Shown one piece after another: positions 47,901 through 59,055 of a stretch of DNA of 64,000 nucleotides. The first letter of the stretch is position 1. Every line of letters begins with the position of its first letter. The DNA lies in contig JAJEKV010000011.1 of the NCBI GenBank assembly GCA_021234155.1, positions 23,198,416 through 23,262,415 of the forward strand. The letters run 5' to 3'. The stretch comes from Isoetes taiwanensis. Lineage: Eukaryota; Streptophyta; Lycopodiopsida; Isoetales; Isoetaceae. The notes under the pieces were generated by a model. That model was not told the origin of the DNA. It did no database searches and was given only the letters and a program-made list of their open reading frames with translations. A program made the position numbers and the translations under genes.

Positions 47901-49794
47901 AGACATACAAATAAGAAAGAGATGGAGTTGACCTATGCTCGTGTAGAGAATCGTATTTTGTTTTCTAGGATCTTTCGATTGAAAAGTTTAGACAATGATG
48001 GCTTATTGCCTCAAGAGCGTGCAGCTTTGCAATTACAGTCAGCTTTGAAGCATGTTAATCAGAATGTATTGTCCACTGGCATACTTCATGCAGCTTCTCA
48101 ACCAACAGCCATCAATTTATGGGAATCGTGCAATAGGTATGACATGATTGAATGGAAGGATTTCATTTCTAGGAAAGGTATTTTAATCGGGTTTCATCAA
48201 ACGAGGCAGTGCACGATAGAGGAAGCAAGGGCAATCCAAGGAGTTCATTTGCTTGTGGACGTTCCGGAAGGTGAAGTTTCAGAATACAAGTCAGTCCTTG
48301 TAAGAGGTTCTATATTTAGGGCCGGAGCCACAGTTGTAGTGAAAAACAAGGATACAGATAGTGGTCAATGGTATGGGAAAATCAGATACTTTTTTGTGCA
48401 TAGACAAGCAGTTGAAACAAGTGTATACTTTGCAGCAGATTATTACAGATACCACATCCAAGATAATAAAGTCCAAATCGATGAGCCAAGTGGGATGCCT
48501 ATCCTGGCTTCCACTATGGAGCCATTCAACCATGAATCTATTCTGCCAGTTCAATATATTCTTCGAGAAATATGCATTCTGCCAATGCGAACAGACAAAG
48601 ATAAAAAAATGATTGCGTTCGAGACTATCACAGCAACATTGCCAGATAGGCTTCTTCAGTTGCATAAGTGTGGTAATGTTCCAGTATGGCCCCTTGTAGA
48701 CGATATTGTGGCAATTCAAGCTATAAAGCGAAGTGTCACAACACATCTAGCATCACGTAATGGTTGCTGGTATGCTTGGATTAATGCGGTTAATCAGAAA
48801 GATAAGAAGGTGAAGTTGACATGGCTGGAACCAAAAAATAAGAGGGGGCAGCAATGTTTAGGACTCTCATACGAAGAGAAGAAATGGCAATCTTGGAACT
48901 GTATTTTACGGGTGTTAAACGTCAAGAAGGAAGGTGAGGGAAAACATATTTGCTTCTTCTTGCTTGATGATTACTCAATTTGATAACTATTGGTTGTGTC
49001 TTGGACATTATGATGGAAATGCAATTATGAACTTGTTCACAAGTTCATACTTAGATAAGATGATACTATCTGAAAATTACCATAGAATTCTTAACATTTA
49101 GCCAGCAATGAGCTTTCTTAATATAACTTCATGAGTTCATTAAAATTCCATAATCTAGAGTTTGGGATTCAAATTAATGGGTGATGTTTAACCAAGAGAC
49201 TTTAGAATAATTTTGTAAGTGGCCATTGCTTTTAAATACGGGACAATATTAACAAATAGAATGTTAGCAAAATCTCAGGCCAGGTGTTGTTCTAATTTGG
49301 AATGTACAGATGACCGAGCAGTGTAATTGTAGAATGGATATGGCTCAGTGATTTGGCTGAGATCGATGCTTTCAAATACTGTATTGGATAAAGGTACTGA
49401 AGTAAGTCTGTGTTATTATGTCATGCCAAGTTTGTTAATGCACTGCGACAGTTACAGTAATATAGACTGTTAAGCTAATATCTAGATGCATCTATGCATG
49501 TGGAGCTGAAGGACATCTGTGATCAATTGAACTATTCAGTATATTTGGAGTTGGGATACCTAAGTCATGAGTATTGCAAGCCAAATGCAAGCAAATTAAA
49601 TTCAATCAACAAAATAGACTATGGTGTATTATGATTTGAATATCAATGGTTTATTTAAGCGGGAAGATTATCTAAGGGGATGTTTATCCAAGTTTATCTA
49701 AGGCAAACGAGAAACATGTAGACGGTGCCGACTTGGGAAAGGCCGGTCCTATGGCCGAGTACCAGCAAAGAAACTGAAAAAGGAAAGATCTTGA
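44990..49794 (+). CDS. Tnp2-like transposase (CACTA/En-Spm type), apparently intact, three coding exons
   Basis: Coding exons 45366-47019, 47119-48933 and 49703-49794 join in phase (1,1) to about 1186 residues with no stop; a 5' UTR exon likely ends at 45077 (GCAAGAG|GTGAG) and rejoins at 45350. N-terminus: two Cys/His clusters (CKCAICTRINPKGC, CTCPCCLCED). Middle: LALMLHWDGFQSTRS, RDITFPVLFIPKES and LQPLVDELRDLFVTGVKVN match the Transposase_21 core of Tnp2, followed by HQRCFLYAITADHPAQCEV, CRRCDL, and VVDLMHTLALNLLRK, like the Tnp2 D-P-M-H block. C-terminus: VWPLVDDIVAIQAIKR and KKVKLTWLEP suggest a Tudor-like fold, then a basic tail (RRCRLGKGRSYGRVPAKKLK). Family enzymes cut and paste DNA through a DDE site. 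I could not find CACTA ends, so it may be an active element or a domesticated gene. Confidence 0.82.
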
Positions 49795-51584
49795 TCCGGC
49801 AGCATATATAGGTAGATGATCCGGAGTTGTTTGATTGTGCTGAACGTATCTAGAAAAGACTTGGTGAACTGCTTGGGCTATCGAGGTAATAAGCAAACAA
49901 TGAACAATGATTTATTCAATACCTTATGAACAGTGTTTTCATATGATTTCCTTAATGGTCTATTAAATGAAGTCTTGTGTCGTGGTTTATTTGATGCAAT
50001 AATAGTGCATTCACAGTTCTCTGAAAGTTTTGTTTTATAAACTAGATGATCCTCTTGTGATCATTGTAATTGTTAAAATTTCGATACCCTGGTTATAGCA
50101 AATAAGTTCATTTGCTTAACTAAATTCCTACAGGTACCTCCTTAACCGGCTGCTTAGAAGAATCAATTGAAGTTCAGAGTTTTGCTTATGAATAAATATT
50201 TTTCGATGTGTTACTGTTCACTTGGGTTAAAAGAAACACTATTCACTGAATTTTATGATAAATAAGTTGCAATGGTTGGATTCGGTTGACAAAATATTAA
50301 AGAGAAGAGGTAAACATTCGAATAAAAGCAAAAGCAAATTGACGTGAAGCTCTCTTGTCAATCATCAAATATACAAATTTTCAAACTATTGAATTTTGTA
50401 TTATTGAGGGTTATAACACTTGTGTCTATTTGCTTCATGGAAAATATATTATAAACGTGGGGAAATCAACCGTGAAATCTTTGCATGAAGCTCACGGTTT
50501 GAACATTTATGATATCGTGAACGTCAAAATTTATTAGCTCATAACATTCCTATGTTGTCACCTCTCATATTTTTATTGGTTTATAAAATAACAAATTATG
50601 TATGGTCATGAAGCCATGTTCTGGACTTGAAGGTTGGTGAATGCATGGCACGAATCTTTGACCTAGTGATGTTTTCGATGAACGATTGGTCATGAATATT
50701 TTACCTAGTGATTTTATAAGAAAAATTAATTAAGGTCACATAAAGCATTGAGATTTATGTTGGTTAAAATATAGGTCGGGCGGGCCAATTGGATCCAAGA
50801 GAATAATTAAGAACAGCTAACATTGCATCAGTCAGTTGAGGAATATCAAAGTCTTATGCTCGACATTGTTTTATGTTCTACACTAGGACATTATAGTTGC
50901 TTCAGGCGGCTGCTTGACACTGATGTTCTTTGCCATACATCTATAACTCATCACCATTCAGATAAAATATGTGCATGCTCTCATACGTATACTAACTAGT
51001 ATATCATAGAATACGTTGAAAAAAAATAGTACAAATATACACCTGGCCCAATATAAAACTACGCTACATATACTAGTAGAAAACAAGAACAAAGCATAGA
51101 CACCATGCAACCATTAAACAAGGTCAGTATACATAATACAAGTTTATAATTATAATTAAGTATCACGCTCTAAAAGTATGGCAAAATTAGATATAATATT
51201 CAGAATTATTTAACTTAAAAAACTATGCTTAAAGTCAGTAGTGACATTAAGGATTGAAACAAGTATATTAAGAAAACAACTGCGTAAACCAACATAATAG
51301 ACTGCTAACAAGCATAGTGAATAAGCAAGTGCCAAAAACCATAGCACATTTGCAAAATCAAATATGGTTTTTCAAAAACTTGGGAGGATTAAAACTAGCT
51401 TAAAAACTATATATGATAATGATAACTAATATGTAAAATCATCTTAAATTATAATAGTGATAATGCACGCTTAAGAATCACCCATTAAACTAGTAATAAT
51501 TTTAGGAAACTCGTGTTAGATGTAAAATCAATATAAGAACTACGATCATACTAATAGTGATTATGAAAGCCATATGATTTTTTT
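49795..51584. other. AT-rich noncoding stretch
   Basis: No gene, repeat family or RNA is recognised. The region is AT-rich with only short open frames. Confidence 0.5.
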
Positions 51585-52098
51585 TTACATTCTGAATTGC
51601 ATGTAGTAAAAACCACTCTTATACTGGTTTCCATCATGATTATGAATGCGACTTAATTTTTGGGGGCCTTGTGCCCCATGATAGGAAATAAAATGTGTTG
51701 CCTTATTGAGGATGTTACGGTTGTCAAGAACACAGAGGCCCTTAGTATCTCCAGCACCCCATCGCAAGTACAGATCCTTGCCCTTTTCTATCATGGAATT
51801 ACTAACATTATAATGCACCTTCCCGATATCCTTCATACAGTAGCCCACCATCCATTCAAAGCAGTGCAGCCTCGTATTCCTAAGCACCTTACTACCCAAA
51901 ACCACACCTGCTGGCTTACATGGCCAGTTGAAGTCTCTCTTGATAGCTTCATTGATTGCCTTTGGAGTTTTAAAACGTGCTCTTAGAACACTCTGCAAAG
52001 GAACCCCTCTCCAAGGCAACAACCCCTGCTATGCATCTTCTGTCACGAAAGGATGATAGGGCTTGATAGAAATTGAGAGGCAACTGGCCTGAGAGGTA
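51585..52098 (-). pseudogene. Rep-like or transposon-associated ORF, 3' part
   Basis: The minus-strand frame from 52022 to a stop at 51585 (about 145 codons) looks protein-like: PLQSVLRARFKTPKAINEAI, RDFNWPCKPAGVVLGSKVL, HCFEWMVGYCMKDIGKVHY, NVSNSMIEKGKDLYLRWGAG, VLDNRNILNKATHFISYHG. Upstream the frame continues (SISIKPYHPFVTEDA) across one TAG to the edge of an inserted element at 52099. The GYCMKD, NVS and LDNRN blocks remind me of Rep-type proteins of plant rolling-circle transposons (Replitron-like); this is from memory of the pattern and is not secure. The HUH motif is not visible in this piece. It is probably a fragment. Confidence 0.4.
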
Positions 52099-52648
52099 GG
52101 GATAGGTTCTGTACGTAAGAAATCTAAATTCTTGACGTATAAAGTTAAAAAATACGTATTTTTTTGAAAAAAATGTATTTTACAAATTTTTTAGTCGCCG
52201 GCCGGAAAAAAAAATTTCGCGTATGTGAAACCTTCTGTTTCGCGTACGCGAAGAAGAAAAAAAAATTGCATTCGCATACGCACGCGAAAAAACTTCCACG
52301 TATGCGAAACAAAAGGTTTCGCGTACGCGGTTTTCAAATTTCAAATTTGTAAAAAAAAAAAAAAAGTTTTTTTTTTTGCTACCCGCTTTATACTATTTCG
52401 CGTACGTGATTTATAGAATTTTGAGTACGCGAAATTCAAATTTCAAATTCGTACGCGGAATATTTTTTTTCGCGTACGCGGTTTTTACTGTTTCGCGTAC
52501 GCGAATTAGATGTTTTTGCGTACGCGAAAATCTTCCGACGCCGGAATTTTTTTTGCCGTATTTTTTACGTTTTATACGACAAATATGTGTCGTATCATAC
52601 AATTCATACGTATTTCGTATAAAACGTACATCGTATTGAACCTATCCC
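52099..52648. mobile_element. TIR-bounded element with CGCGTACGCG palindrome array
   Basis: The ends are inverted copies AGGGATAGGTTC (52099-52110) and GAACCTATCCCT (52637-52648), followed on both sides by TACG-rich sequence. Inside, 52215-52530, the palindrome TTTCGCGTACGCGAAA or a close variant occurs about 11 times in two clusters with mostly 22-25-bp spacing. No coding capacity. GGCCT lies close to both ends (52089-52093 region and 52650-52654) and could be a target duplication. It separates two halves of a minus-strand coding remnant. Confidence 0.7.
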
Positions 52649-53131
52649 TGGGCCTAACGTGACAGACACATCAATTGCCCCACAACTCATGGAGGAATTG
52701 GGCATAGCAGGAGGCTCTTGAGTCTGTCCAGAGCTACATGTGCCATGCATGGTAGCAACAGGCCGGATGGGATGCTTCTCTGAACTACCAGATATGGCAG
52801 GCATCGAACCAACAGCTGGGATAGCAGCTTGGCCTCCTGCACCCCTCCCCCTTCTTGCTGGCTTCCTCAAAGACATAACCAACAAGCAAGCACAAAAACA
52901 AGAGACGAAGAAGGAGGCGCTCACCTGTTTGAAGGACCACCAAGCACATCAAATTCGAAACAAACGCCTTTCCGTCCGCTTCATGGTCATCCCGACACCT
53001 TCAGGAAACAGAATTTGAAGGGGCCTCCAGTGCTCTGCCCAAGGCCCACATGGACTCTTATTCGCAGCTCCACCTTCGGCACCAAGATATACGCCTTCTT
53101 CCCAGAACCCAGATGCCAGCATCAGATTCAT
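52649..53131 (-). pseudogene. Upstream part of the minus-strand remnant split by the palindrome element
   Basis: On the minus strand, from about 52880 down to 52649, a frame reads KPARRGRGAGGQAAIPAVGS, KHPIRPVATMHGTCSSGQ and SSMSCGAIDVSVTLGP, and meets the inserted element. A possible earlier exon lies at 53131-52949 (SGFWEEGVYLGAEGGAANKS, LFPEGVGMTMKRTERR) with a splice-like CAG|GTGAG next to it. I recognise no family. The pieces are consistent with one older gene with the 51.6-52.1 kb ORF, but the joins are not proven. Confidence 0.3.
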
Positions 53132-54256
53132 ACGATCTCACATACGAATACCTCTACAAACTTTCTAAAATCCAGAGTTATAAAACTACGATTTTTTTAT
53201 CAGGACAACATTATTGTCGTTTCCTTTCAAGCATTATTCAAGCACTGTTGGGCAAATTCCGGGGTAGAGAAGGTTGGTTCCTGGTTGAAACTAAGAATTT
53301 TCGGTTGAGTTAGTGCATTGCAGGAAAAATTCCGGTAGATTTTTATGCATATTTATAAGAGTGATGCAAATTTCCGATTGGGAACTAAAAATATCCGGCT
53401 ATCTGATAAAAGAGTAGGAAAATTTCCGATTGGATTTAAAAACTTTGCCCACATTCTATTCAAGTAGCCACATTTGGCACATAAAAAGTATCACCTTGGG
53501 TCAATGAATGTCCATTTATTTATAAGAAATAAAAAACTTGACTTTCATGCCACGATAATGGACCATGTGAGCCTGAATTATTGTACCCTCCTCCATTTTA
53601 AAATTTCTATTGACTTAAAAGCGTTACATAAAAAGAGGTGGATCGAAATAGTACATTAAATACGCAATAGTTTGACTTGCTTTTGAAGAAGAATAAGTAG
53701 TTATTATCAAAATTCCATCCATGCTTTTCAGGGGTCGATTTCCAAAAGGCTGACTGAGCATTTCTGTTCAGAGGGAAAAACAGCTCTGCAGACAGAGAAC
53801 CAAACCAAGACAATTTGATTGCTTCAAGAGCTGATCACTATAAATTATCATGATTAAGGACTGATGTCATGGTCTTCCAGAGTTTAAGAATTTTCAAAAA
53901 GAAGGATTCTGACACAAAAGGAAATGCACAGACTATCCCACTGTCACTTGATTCCTGCCACAATCACTCACAAACAGCCAAAACCAATCTGTACCCACAA
54001 ACCAATTCAATGCCTTCAAAACCATCCACATGAAAAGAATTCTACACCAATCCAATGCTACAAAGTTCAACTCAACAATCCAAGTTCCGATTATCCAACT
54101 TATAGCATTCTCAAAATATCTGCTAAACTTGTTTGCATATAGTCTTTATATACAATGTGAACCAAGACAAAAGCAACAAGACAAATTCTTCAGATCCACA
54201 TAAAAATCAGAGCGGAATCAGCCTCAAGTTGAGGGGGATCCTCAAATTGAAGTCTT
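53132..54256. other. Intergenic stretch
   Basis: No gene recognised. Part of it near 54256 should be the 3' untranslated region of the minus-strand DUF740-like gene. Confidence 0.4.
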
Positions 54257-55564
54257 TTAAGCTTTCTGTTTGGAAAGGCTCTTATTACTAGTGCCAGGCC
54301 TGAGAGGAGTGAGGTAAAAATTCCAAGTATTGCTGGCATTGTAAGGGGATGTATGAGTGACTTCTCTGCTATTTCTTCTCTGTTTATTACTTCTTCTTTT
54401 GCCATTAGGCATGGGGCTGGAATGCAAACTCCAGGCACCATAATCTCTGTAATAAGCAGTGTAAGAAGATCCTGAAGGAACTGCAGGAGATGGAAGAAAT
54501 CTTTTAACTTCTGGTGGAGCTGGAGATGGAGATGGAAGAGCCCAAGCAACCCTTTCATCATCTTGCACATGCATATCAGGCTTTCCAGTCTGTTTGAACA
54601 GCCTCAAAGGTGTAGACAAAGACTTGCTCCAACTTCCTGCATTTGAAGGCCTTCTTGAATCCGCAGAAGAAATCTCTGCCAAGCCCTTTGGCTTCATCTC
54701 AGTTTCCACTCCATTCCCATTTCCAAACCCATTCATTAAATCTGACAGCCTTGCCTCGCCTTCTTCATATAATCCATTGGGCTTCTTTCCATTCGCTAAC
54801 CCAGATTGCTTCTGCTTTGATTCCTCTCTGCTGCTCTTCTTTCCGAAATCTGATCCAATATCCACAACCGAAACAGAAGACCATGTCGTTTGATCTTCCT
54901 TGCTTTTTCTTCTGCCTAACAAGCCCATGAATATGTTCTTCCCCGTAGAAGAAGTAGACTTCTCAGACGGAGCCTTGGATTTCCCTTTCGATCTGAACAA
55001 AGAAGAAAACCACGAAGAAGATTTGCTGCTAGGCTTGGGCAAAGAAGAATCATCTACAGCTTCCGGCCAAGAAGAAGCCTTGTGATGCCCTTTTGAAGCA
55101 GAGGCAGTAAGGGGAGGCAAAGAATCCTCTTCACAAGAATATGAATGCCCTCTTCTAAAATTCTCGATCTGGCAACCATCTTTAATATCTATTCTACTTT
55201 CTTGGGACTTGGAATCTTTGGAGGAAGAGGCCGCTACGGCCTTATGAATGGGTCTATTCCGACGGACTGGATTGGGATCCCCTTTCCAATGAGACCACGA
55301 TCTAGTTCTTTGAAGCTGGGAATCCAAGAAAGTTCCCTTACCTTTGGCTCGATCAAGCTCAAAATAAGCAGCAGCATCTGCATCTGCGCTTCTGGATGAT
55401 AGGCCGCCGGAAGAATTATCCTCTGCAGAAGAATGTCTTGAAACAAGATAGCCATGCCTTACTTCCGAGCATGCAAGCTCCACTAATCGCTCCCTTAAAC
55501 AAGAAGCGCAAACCCCTACTATTTTTTGAGCCGGATGCCTCCAGCAAATTGATCGCCTGCTCAT
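54257..55564 (-). CDS. OCTOPUS/DUF740-like protein, single exon
   Basis: One uninterrupted frame of about 435 residues. I chose the ATG at 55564 (MSRRSICWRHP); the frame extends slightly upstream without a better ATG. The diagnostic feature is the N-terminal Cys motif C-W-R-H-P ... G-V-C-A-S-C-L-R-E-R-L, found in the OCTOPUS (OPS) and related DUF740 proteins of land plants, which are polar membrane-associated factors in phloem and vascular development. The rest is Ser-rich and of low complexity, with short conserved-looking blocks: SSWFSSLFRSKGKSK, NIFMGLLGRRKSKED, WSKSLSTPLRLFKQ, and a C-terminal TWNFYLTPLRPG. There is no transmembrane segment. The length is shorter than canonical OPS, so it may be a small family member. 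Flanks hold no co-functional gene. Family call is good, role is by inference. Confidence 0.8.
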   Translation of the reverse strand: MSRRSICWRHPAQKIVGVCASCLRERLVELACSEVRHGYLVSRHSSAEDNSSGGLSSRSADADAAAYFELDRAKGKGTFLDSQLQRTRSWSHWKGDPNPVRRNRPIHKAVAASSSKDSKSQESRIDIKDGCQIENFRRGHSYSCEEDSLPPLTASASKGHHKASSWPEAVDDSSLPKPSSKSSSWFSSLFRSKGKSKAPSEKSTSSTGKNIFMGLLGRRKSKEDQTTWSSVSVVDIGSDFGKKSSREESKQKQSGLANGKKPNGLYEEGEARLSDLMNGFGNGNGVETEMKPKGLAEISSADSRRPSNAGSWSKSLSTPLRLFKQTGKPDMHVQDDERVAWALPSPSPAPPEVKRFLPSPAVPSGSSYTAYYRDYGAWSLHSSPMPNGKRRSNKQRRNSREVTHTSPYNASNTWNFYLTPLRPGTSNKSLSKQKA

Positions 55565-56830
55565 GACCGTCTCATGTTTCTTTAAACCTACCAATTCCGG
55601 CTATCCAGCAATGGACTAACTAGATCTATTCATCCGCAAGACAAATTTGGAGAAGAATTAGTCTAAAACTATGGGGAAAAGGACCCACTTTAAATTTAGC
55701 AAGTCGGAACTCCATAGCTGTAGCCTTATCTCTATTACGGTGGCGCCGGATCCGCCATAGCCGGGGTCGAAGAAGAAAAAAGACCGGGCCCCATTTTTTG
55801 AAGGCCGAATTAAAAAAAAAAAAAAAAGTAAGGAAACAATGGTTGTCCTCGTTTGCCGGAATGCCAACGTCGCTTTTTGACGGCCTGGATCTTCCGTAAC
55901 GTACTCCAATTATTCTTTAATAATTTGTTTAATCATTTTCCTCATTTTTTAAGAAGACGTGGTCTGACACTCCAATAAATGCTTGTCTTAAATGTGTATT
56001 CCAAGCTAATAAAACATTGTCCCTCCTTTTTTATACTTTCTTATTTTAAATTTCCTTTTCAATATTATTTTTTTCTCGTAGACCAATTTCGTGGAGTAAC
56101 TTGATGGACTAAAATATTGCTTCTTTTTATCCTCCATGCATATCAGAATTAAACTAGCAACTCATTTTTTGGTGGTCTTGGTGGACGTTAAAATTATATC
56201 TAGGCCTATTTATCAATTTATTTGTTTATTCTCACATTTGACCTACTCAACGGCACGTCCACGATGGTATAGAAGAGACGATGGTCCCTCGTTCTTGGTT
56301 GTTCGAGCACCCTTCCTTTGTCTTTCGTCCATGACTATGTCGAAGAGATGTTGCGGCACTATTCTTGGTTGTCTAAGTTCCTTGCCTCTGCTGGCTCCTA
56401 TGCACATCCCTAAGACTGGGTTCACATGCACCTTCACGACCCTCACCATCACGTATAAGACGCTCACCATTTTATGCCCACCATCCCCAATTTGCACTGG
56501 GCAAAACAAGCCCCCTCTCGGCGATGGTTTCATTGGAACCGGCCCTAAGGACCTCCGGGTATCCCTTCTACATGACTTCCTCTTCTTCTTCCATTAGCAA
56601 AATAGACGACATTCTAACTTCTATTGACATTTAAGTTCGGTCCTGCACTTAAAAGTTGTGAAAGGAATTTTTATGTCCCAAAAACAAGATAGGGTAGTTG
56701 CAAATTACTAAGGGTGGCCACATGTTCTTCATGATTTGAGAATGGAAGTGGCGGCTTGGAGGCCAATTTGGAGTGTTCCATTTTGGGCCTACATTGTTTG
56801 TTAGATTAAGCTTGAAAGTGGAGGGACCTC
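55565..56830. other. Intergenic stretch upstream of the DUF740-like gene
   Basis: The minus-strand gene's 5' untranslated region and promoter should lie in 55565-56000. An A run is present at about 55812. No other gene is recognised; the open frames around 56136-56597 show no family motif. Confidence 0.4.
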
Positions 56831-56850
56831 GCCTCCATTGCCGAATTCGG

Positions 56851-57051
56851 AAAAGGTGCCTGGAACCAATCCAGGCCTGCCGTCCAATCGTATCGTGGAA
56901 CATGTCGCTAATTCTTTCTCTGAAAATCGTGCAGAAACTTTACTCGTCGTTTTGCCATTTTTTACCCCATATTCTATTTTTCTTACCCTGTATTCTGTTG
57001 TTTTCACCTTGTCCCCATGTGGCGGCGCTGGATTGGTTCCAGGCATCTTTT
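56851..57051. repeat. Foldback with 24-bp arms
   Basis: AAAAGGTGCCTGGAACCAAT... at 56851-56874 pairs with ...ATTGGTTCCAGGCATCTTTT at 57028-57051 with one mismatch, enclosing ~150 bp of T-rich sequence. Confidence 0.85.
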
Positions 57052-57061
57052 GTGGTAGGGC

Positions 57062-57153
57062 AAAGTCCCTTCGGGTTTGATTCCGGAGGGTAAGCCTCCC
57101 CGCTCCATGGGTCAGCAGGGTTTCCCCTCCGGAATCAAGCCCCGAGGGACTTT
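57062..57153. repeat. GC-rich hairpin with ~29-bp arms
   Basis: AAAGTCCCTTCGGGTTTGAT (57062 onward, to 57090) pairs with the arm at 57124-57153 that ends CCCCGAGGGACTTT, with 2-3 mismatches. It sits 10 bp after the previous foldback, so the two may form one compound element. Confidence 0.85.
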
Positions 57154-58550
57154 TTCTTATTCGGAAAGGCTACAGGGGTGGGGGCATCCAGCCCACCCTT
57201 AGTTTCCCAAAATCGTCTCCATTTCATGGATTTTCCCACCATGTTTAGCATAGAACAAAATACTTATGTGATGCATAATGAGTTTACAGCTATGTACAAC
57301 ACGGCTTACAATGCATTCCTCCATTTGACTTCATTCCATATGTACGTGTTTGGTTTTTTGCTCATTTTAAAATATTACTTCACTTAGCTCGAAATAGTTA
57401 ACCACCTTCAGGAATAAAAACATAACATGTTACTTTAATAAGTTTCCTGTTAGATCTAGCCTCTCCTACCAACTACATACTCCCCATTCGTTCCGACTTG
57501 AAGTACAAAGATAAAATTCTTTTTTTTTTTGGTGCTCCTTGCAAAATGTAGTGTGAAATATTTCAATTTGACATAGTAGCTTACGAGACTTCTCAAAAAT
57601 TTCCCAAACCAAGACAACAAATATATGTCTCACATAAAATTGAAATTAATAGATAATTATTAATTGTTTTCACCATAATGAGCATTAGAGAGATCAACTT
57701 GAAATGTAAACGATGTGAATTTCTTGGATGGTGTGCTTCCATGGAAAGAATACTGGAAAATCTAATAAAGAAGCATACTATCAATGAATCACTTCCATTG
57801 GCTCTTATATGTGAATAGAAAATGGAGTAAGAAGGTTATTGCTAGATTTGTTTGCTACAAAGGATAAATACTTCAACGTCTGGACAAAATTGTATGCCAA
57901 TTTTTTGGGCGAGGCTTGTTTAGAAGATCATGTTGAATCGCTTTTGTTCTGATTGTTAAGTCCACTCATATAGTCATGCCAAATATAATAAATTAACTAT
58001 GGACAAAAGGAGTTCTTAGTGTGACCTTGGCAAGAGAATCTTCTCAAGGATTTTAGCATATTCGTACGCCAATTGGCTCAATGGAATTTTAGACCAATTT
58101 GGAGCGTTAGAGGGCGCGACCCGTGGAAGTACACAAAATGTATGTGTTGGGTAGGGTTGCGTCTAAAATTTTCCTTCTATACCCAGTTTTACAATTTTGT
58201 CATTTTGGTCATGATCGCATCGTTCTTTCTAGCTGGGACAGTAATAAGTCTGTCACGGATAGATCGATTGGTCTCCATGGACGATAAAAATCACTCATTC
58301 TTTCTTTCTTTCTTTCTTTCTTTCGCATAGAGGTTCTGTCATCAAACAAGTATGGAAATAGCATACCCATGCATCTTTGTAAATTCAAGTGTGCATAATA
58401 TCTCCTTCAATGGCCAACATTAGAGAAAAGCATAATATCTCCTTCAACGGCCAGCATTAGAGATAAGATAGTGGGATTTACATATATAGATTAGTTCAAA
58501 AATAAGAAACAATTTATGAAACAGAATGAAATGAAAGACTTTTTAGCGTA
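57154..58550. other. Noncoding stretch with simple repeats
   Basis: AT-rich with no gene. It includes a TTTC microsatellite at 58296-58325 and a 37-bp tandem duplication at 58393-58466 (GCATAATATCTCCTTCAA...). Confidence 0.5.
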
Positions 58551-59055
58551 TCAGAGTAGGAATTAAGTCTTTCCATTCGCACGGGTGCACAACGCCTCCG
58601 CATTGAGATGGGGCGTTGGACTCGGGAAGCACAGGAGGATAGGCTTTATCAGTGTTGCCTCCAGGGCACTGTTGAAGATGAGTGTCATGCCCTCCAGATC
58701 TGCCCAGCATTTGCCCATATCCGAGCATGGTATTCCAGTTAGTTGTGCCTGACCAGCCGCTGCATGAGTTATTGAATACGGCGTATGTGGGCTTGTTGGG
58801 GTCATACCTCTAGGAGGTTATAGATACACGGACTCAGTTGTGTCCTCTGGGACAGTACTGAACTGTCCTATACAATCGTACAGTGTACCAGCATACTTAT
58901 TACTGCTAAGGTTTTTCCCTCAAAAATCCTTCGAGGCGTGGATTTTTTAATCCTGACAGTAACACACTTGCTGCTCTCTTTTTGTTTGGGTCCCATAGGC
59001 CAATTGATCTCCGTGGATGAATATTAAATTCTATTCTATTCTATTCTATTCTATA
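58551..59055 (+). pseudogene. LINE 3' end: zinc-knuckle domain, 3' UTR and ATTCT tail
   Basis: The frame from about 58570 reads IRTGAQRLRIEMGRWTREAQ, EDRLYQCCLQGTVEDECHAL and QICPAFAHIRAWY, the C-terminal CCHC-type domain (C..C ... H ... C) common at the end of plant LINE ORF2. After the stop near 58742 comes a ~300-bp untranslated region with a stem-loop (GGTTTTTCCCTCAAAAATCC / GGATTTTTTAATCC, 58910-58955), ending in an (ATTCT)n tail at 59028-59055. That tail is what target-primed reverse transcription usually leaves. This is a 5'-truncated copy, independent of the LINE body downstream. Confidence 0.8.

Noticed and set aside
48291-48746. 151-codon minus-strand frame
   Set aside because: Lies fully inside exon 2 of the Tnp2-like gene in antisense, with no motif of its own.
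52829-53308. 159-codon plus-strand frame
   Set aside because: The minus strand carries the more protein-like sequence here. This frame is of low complexity and unsupported.
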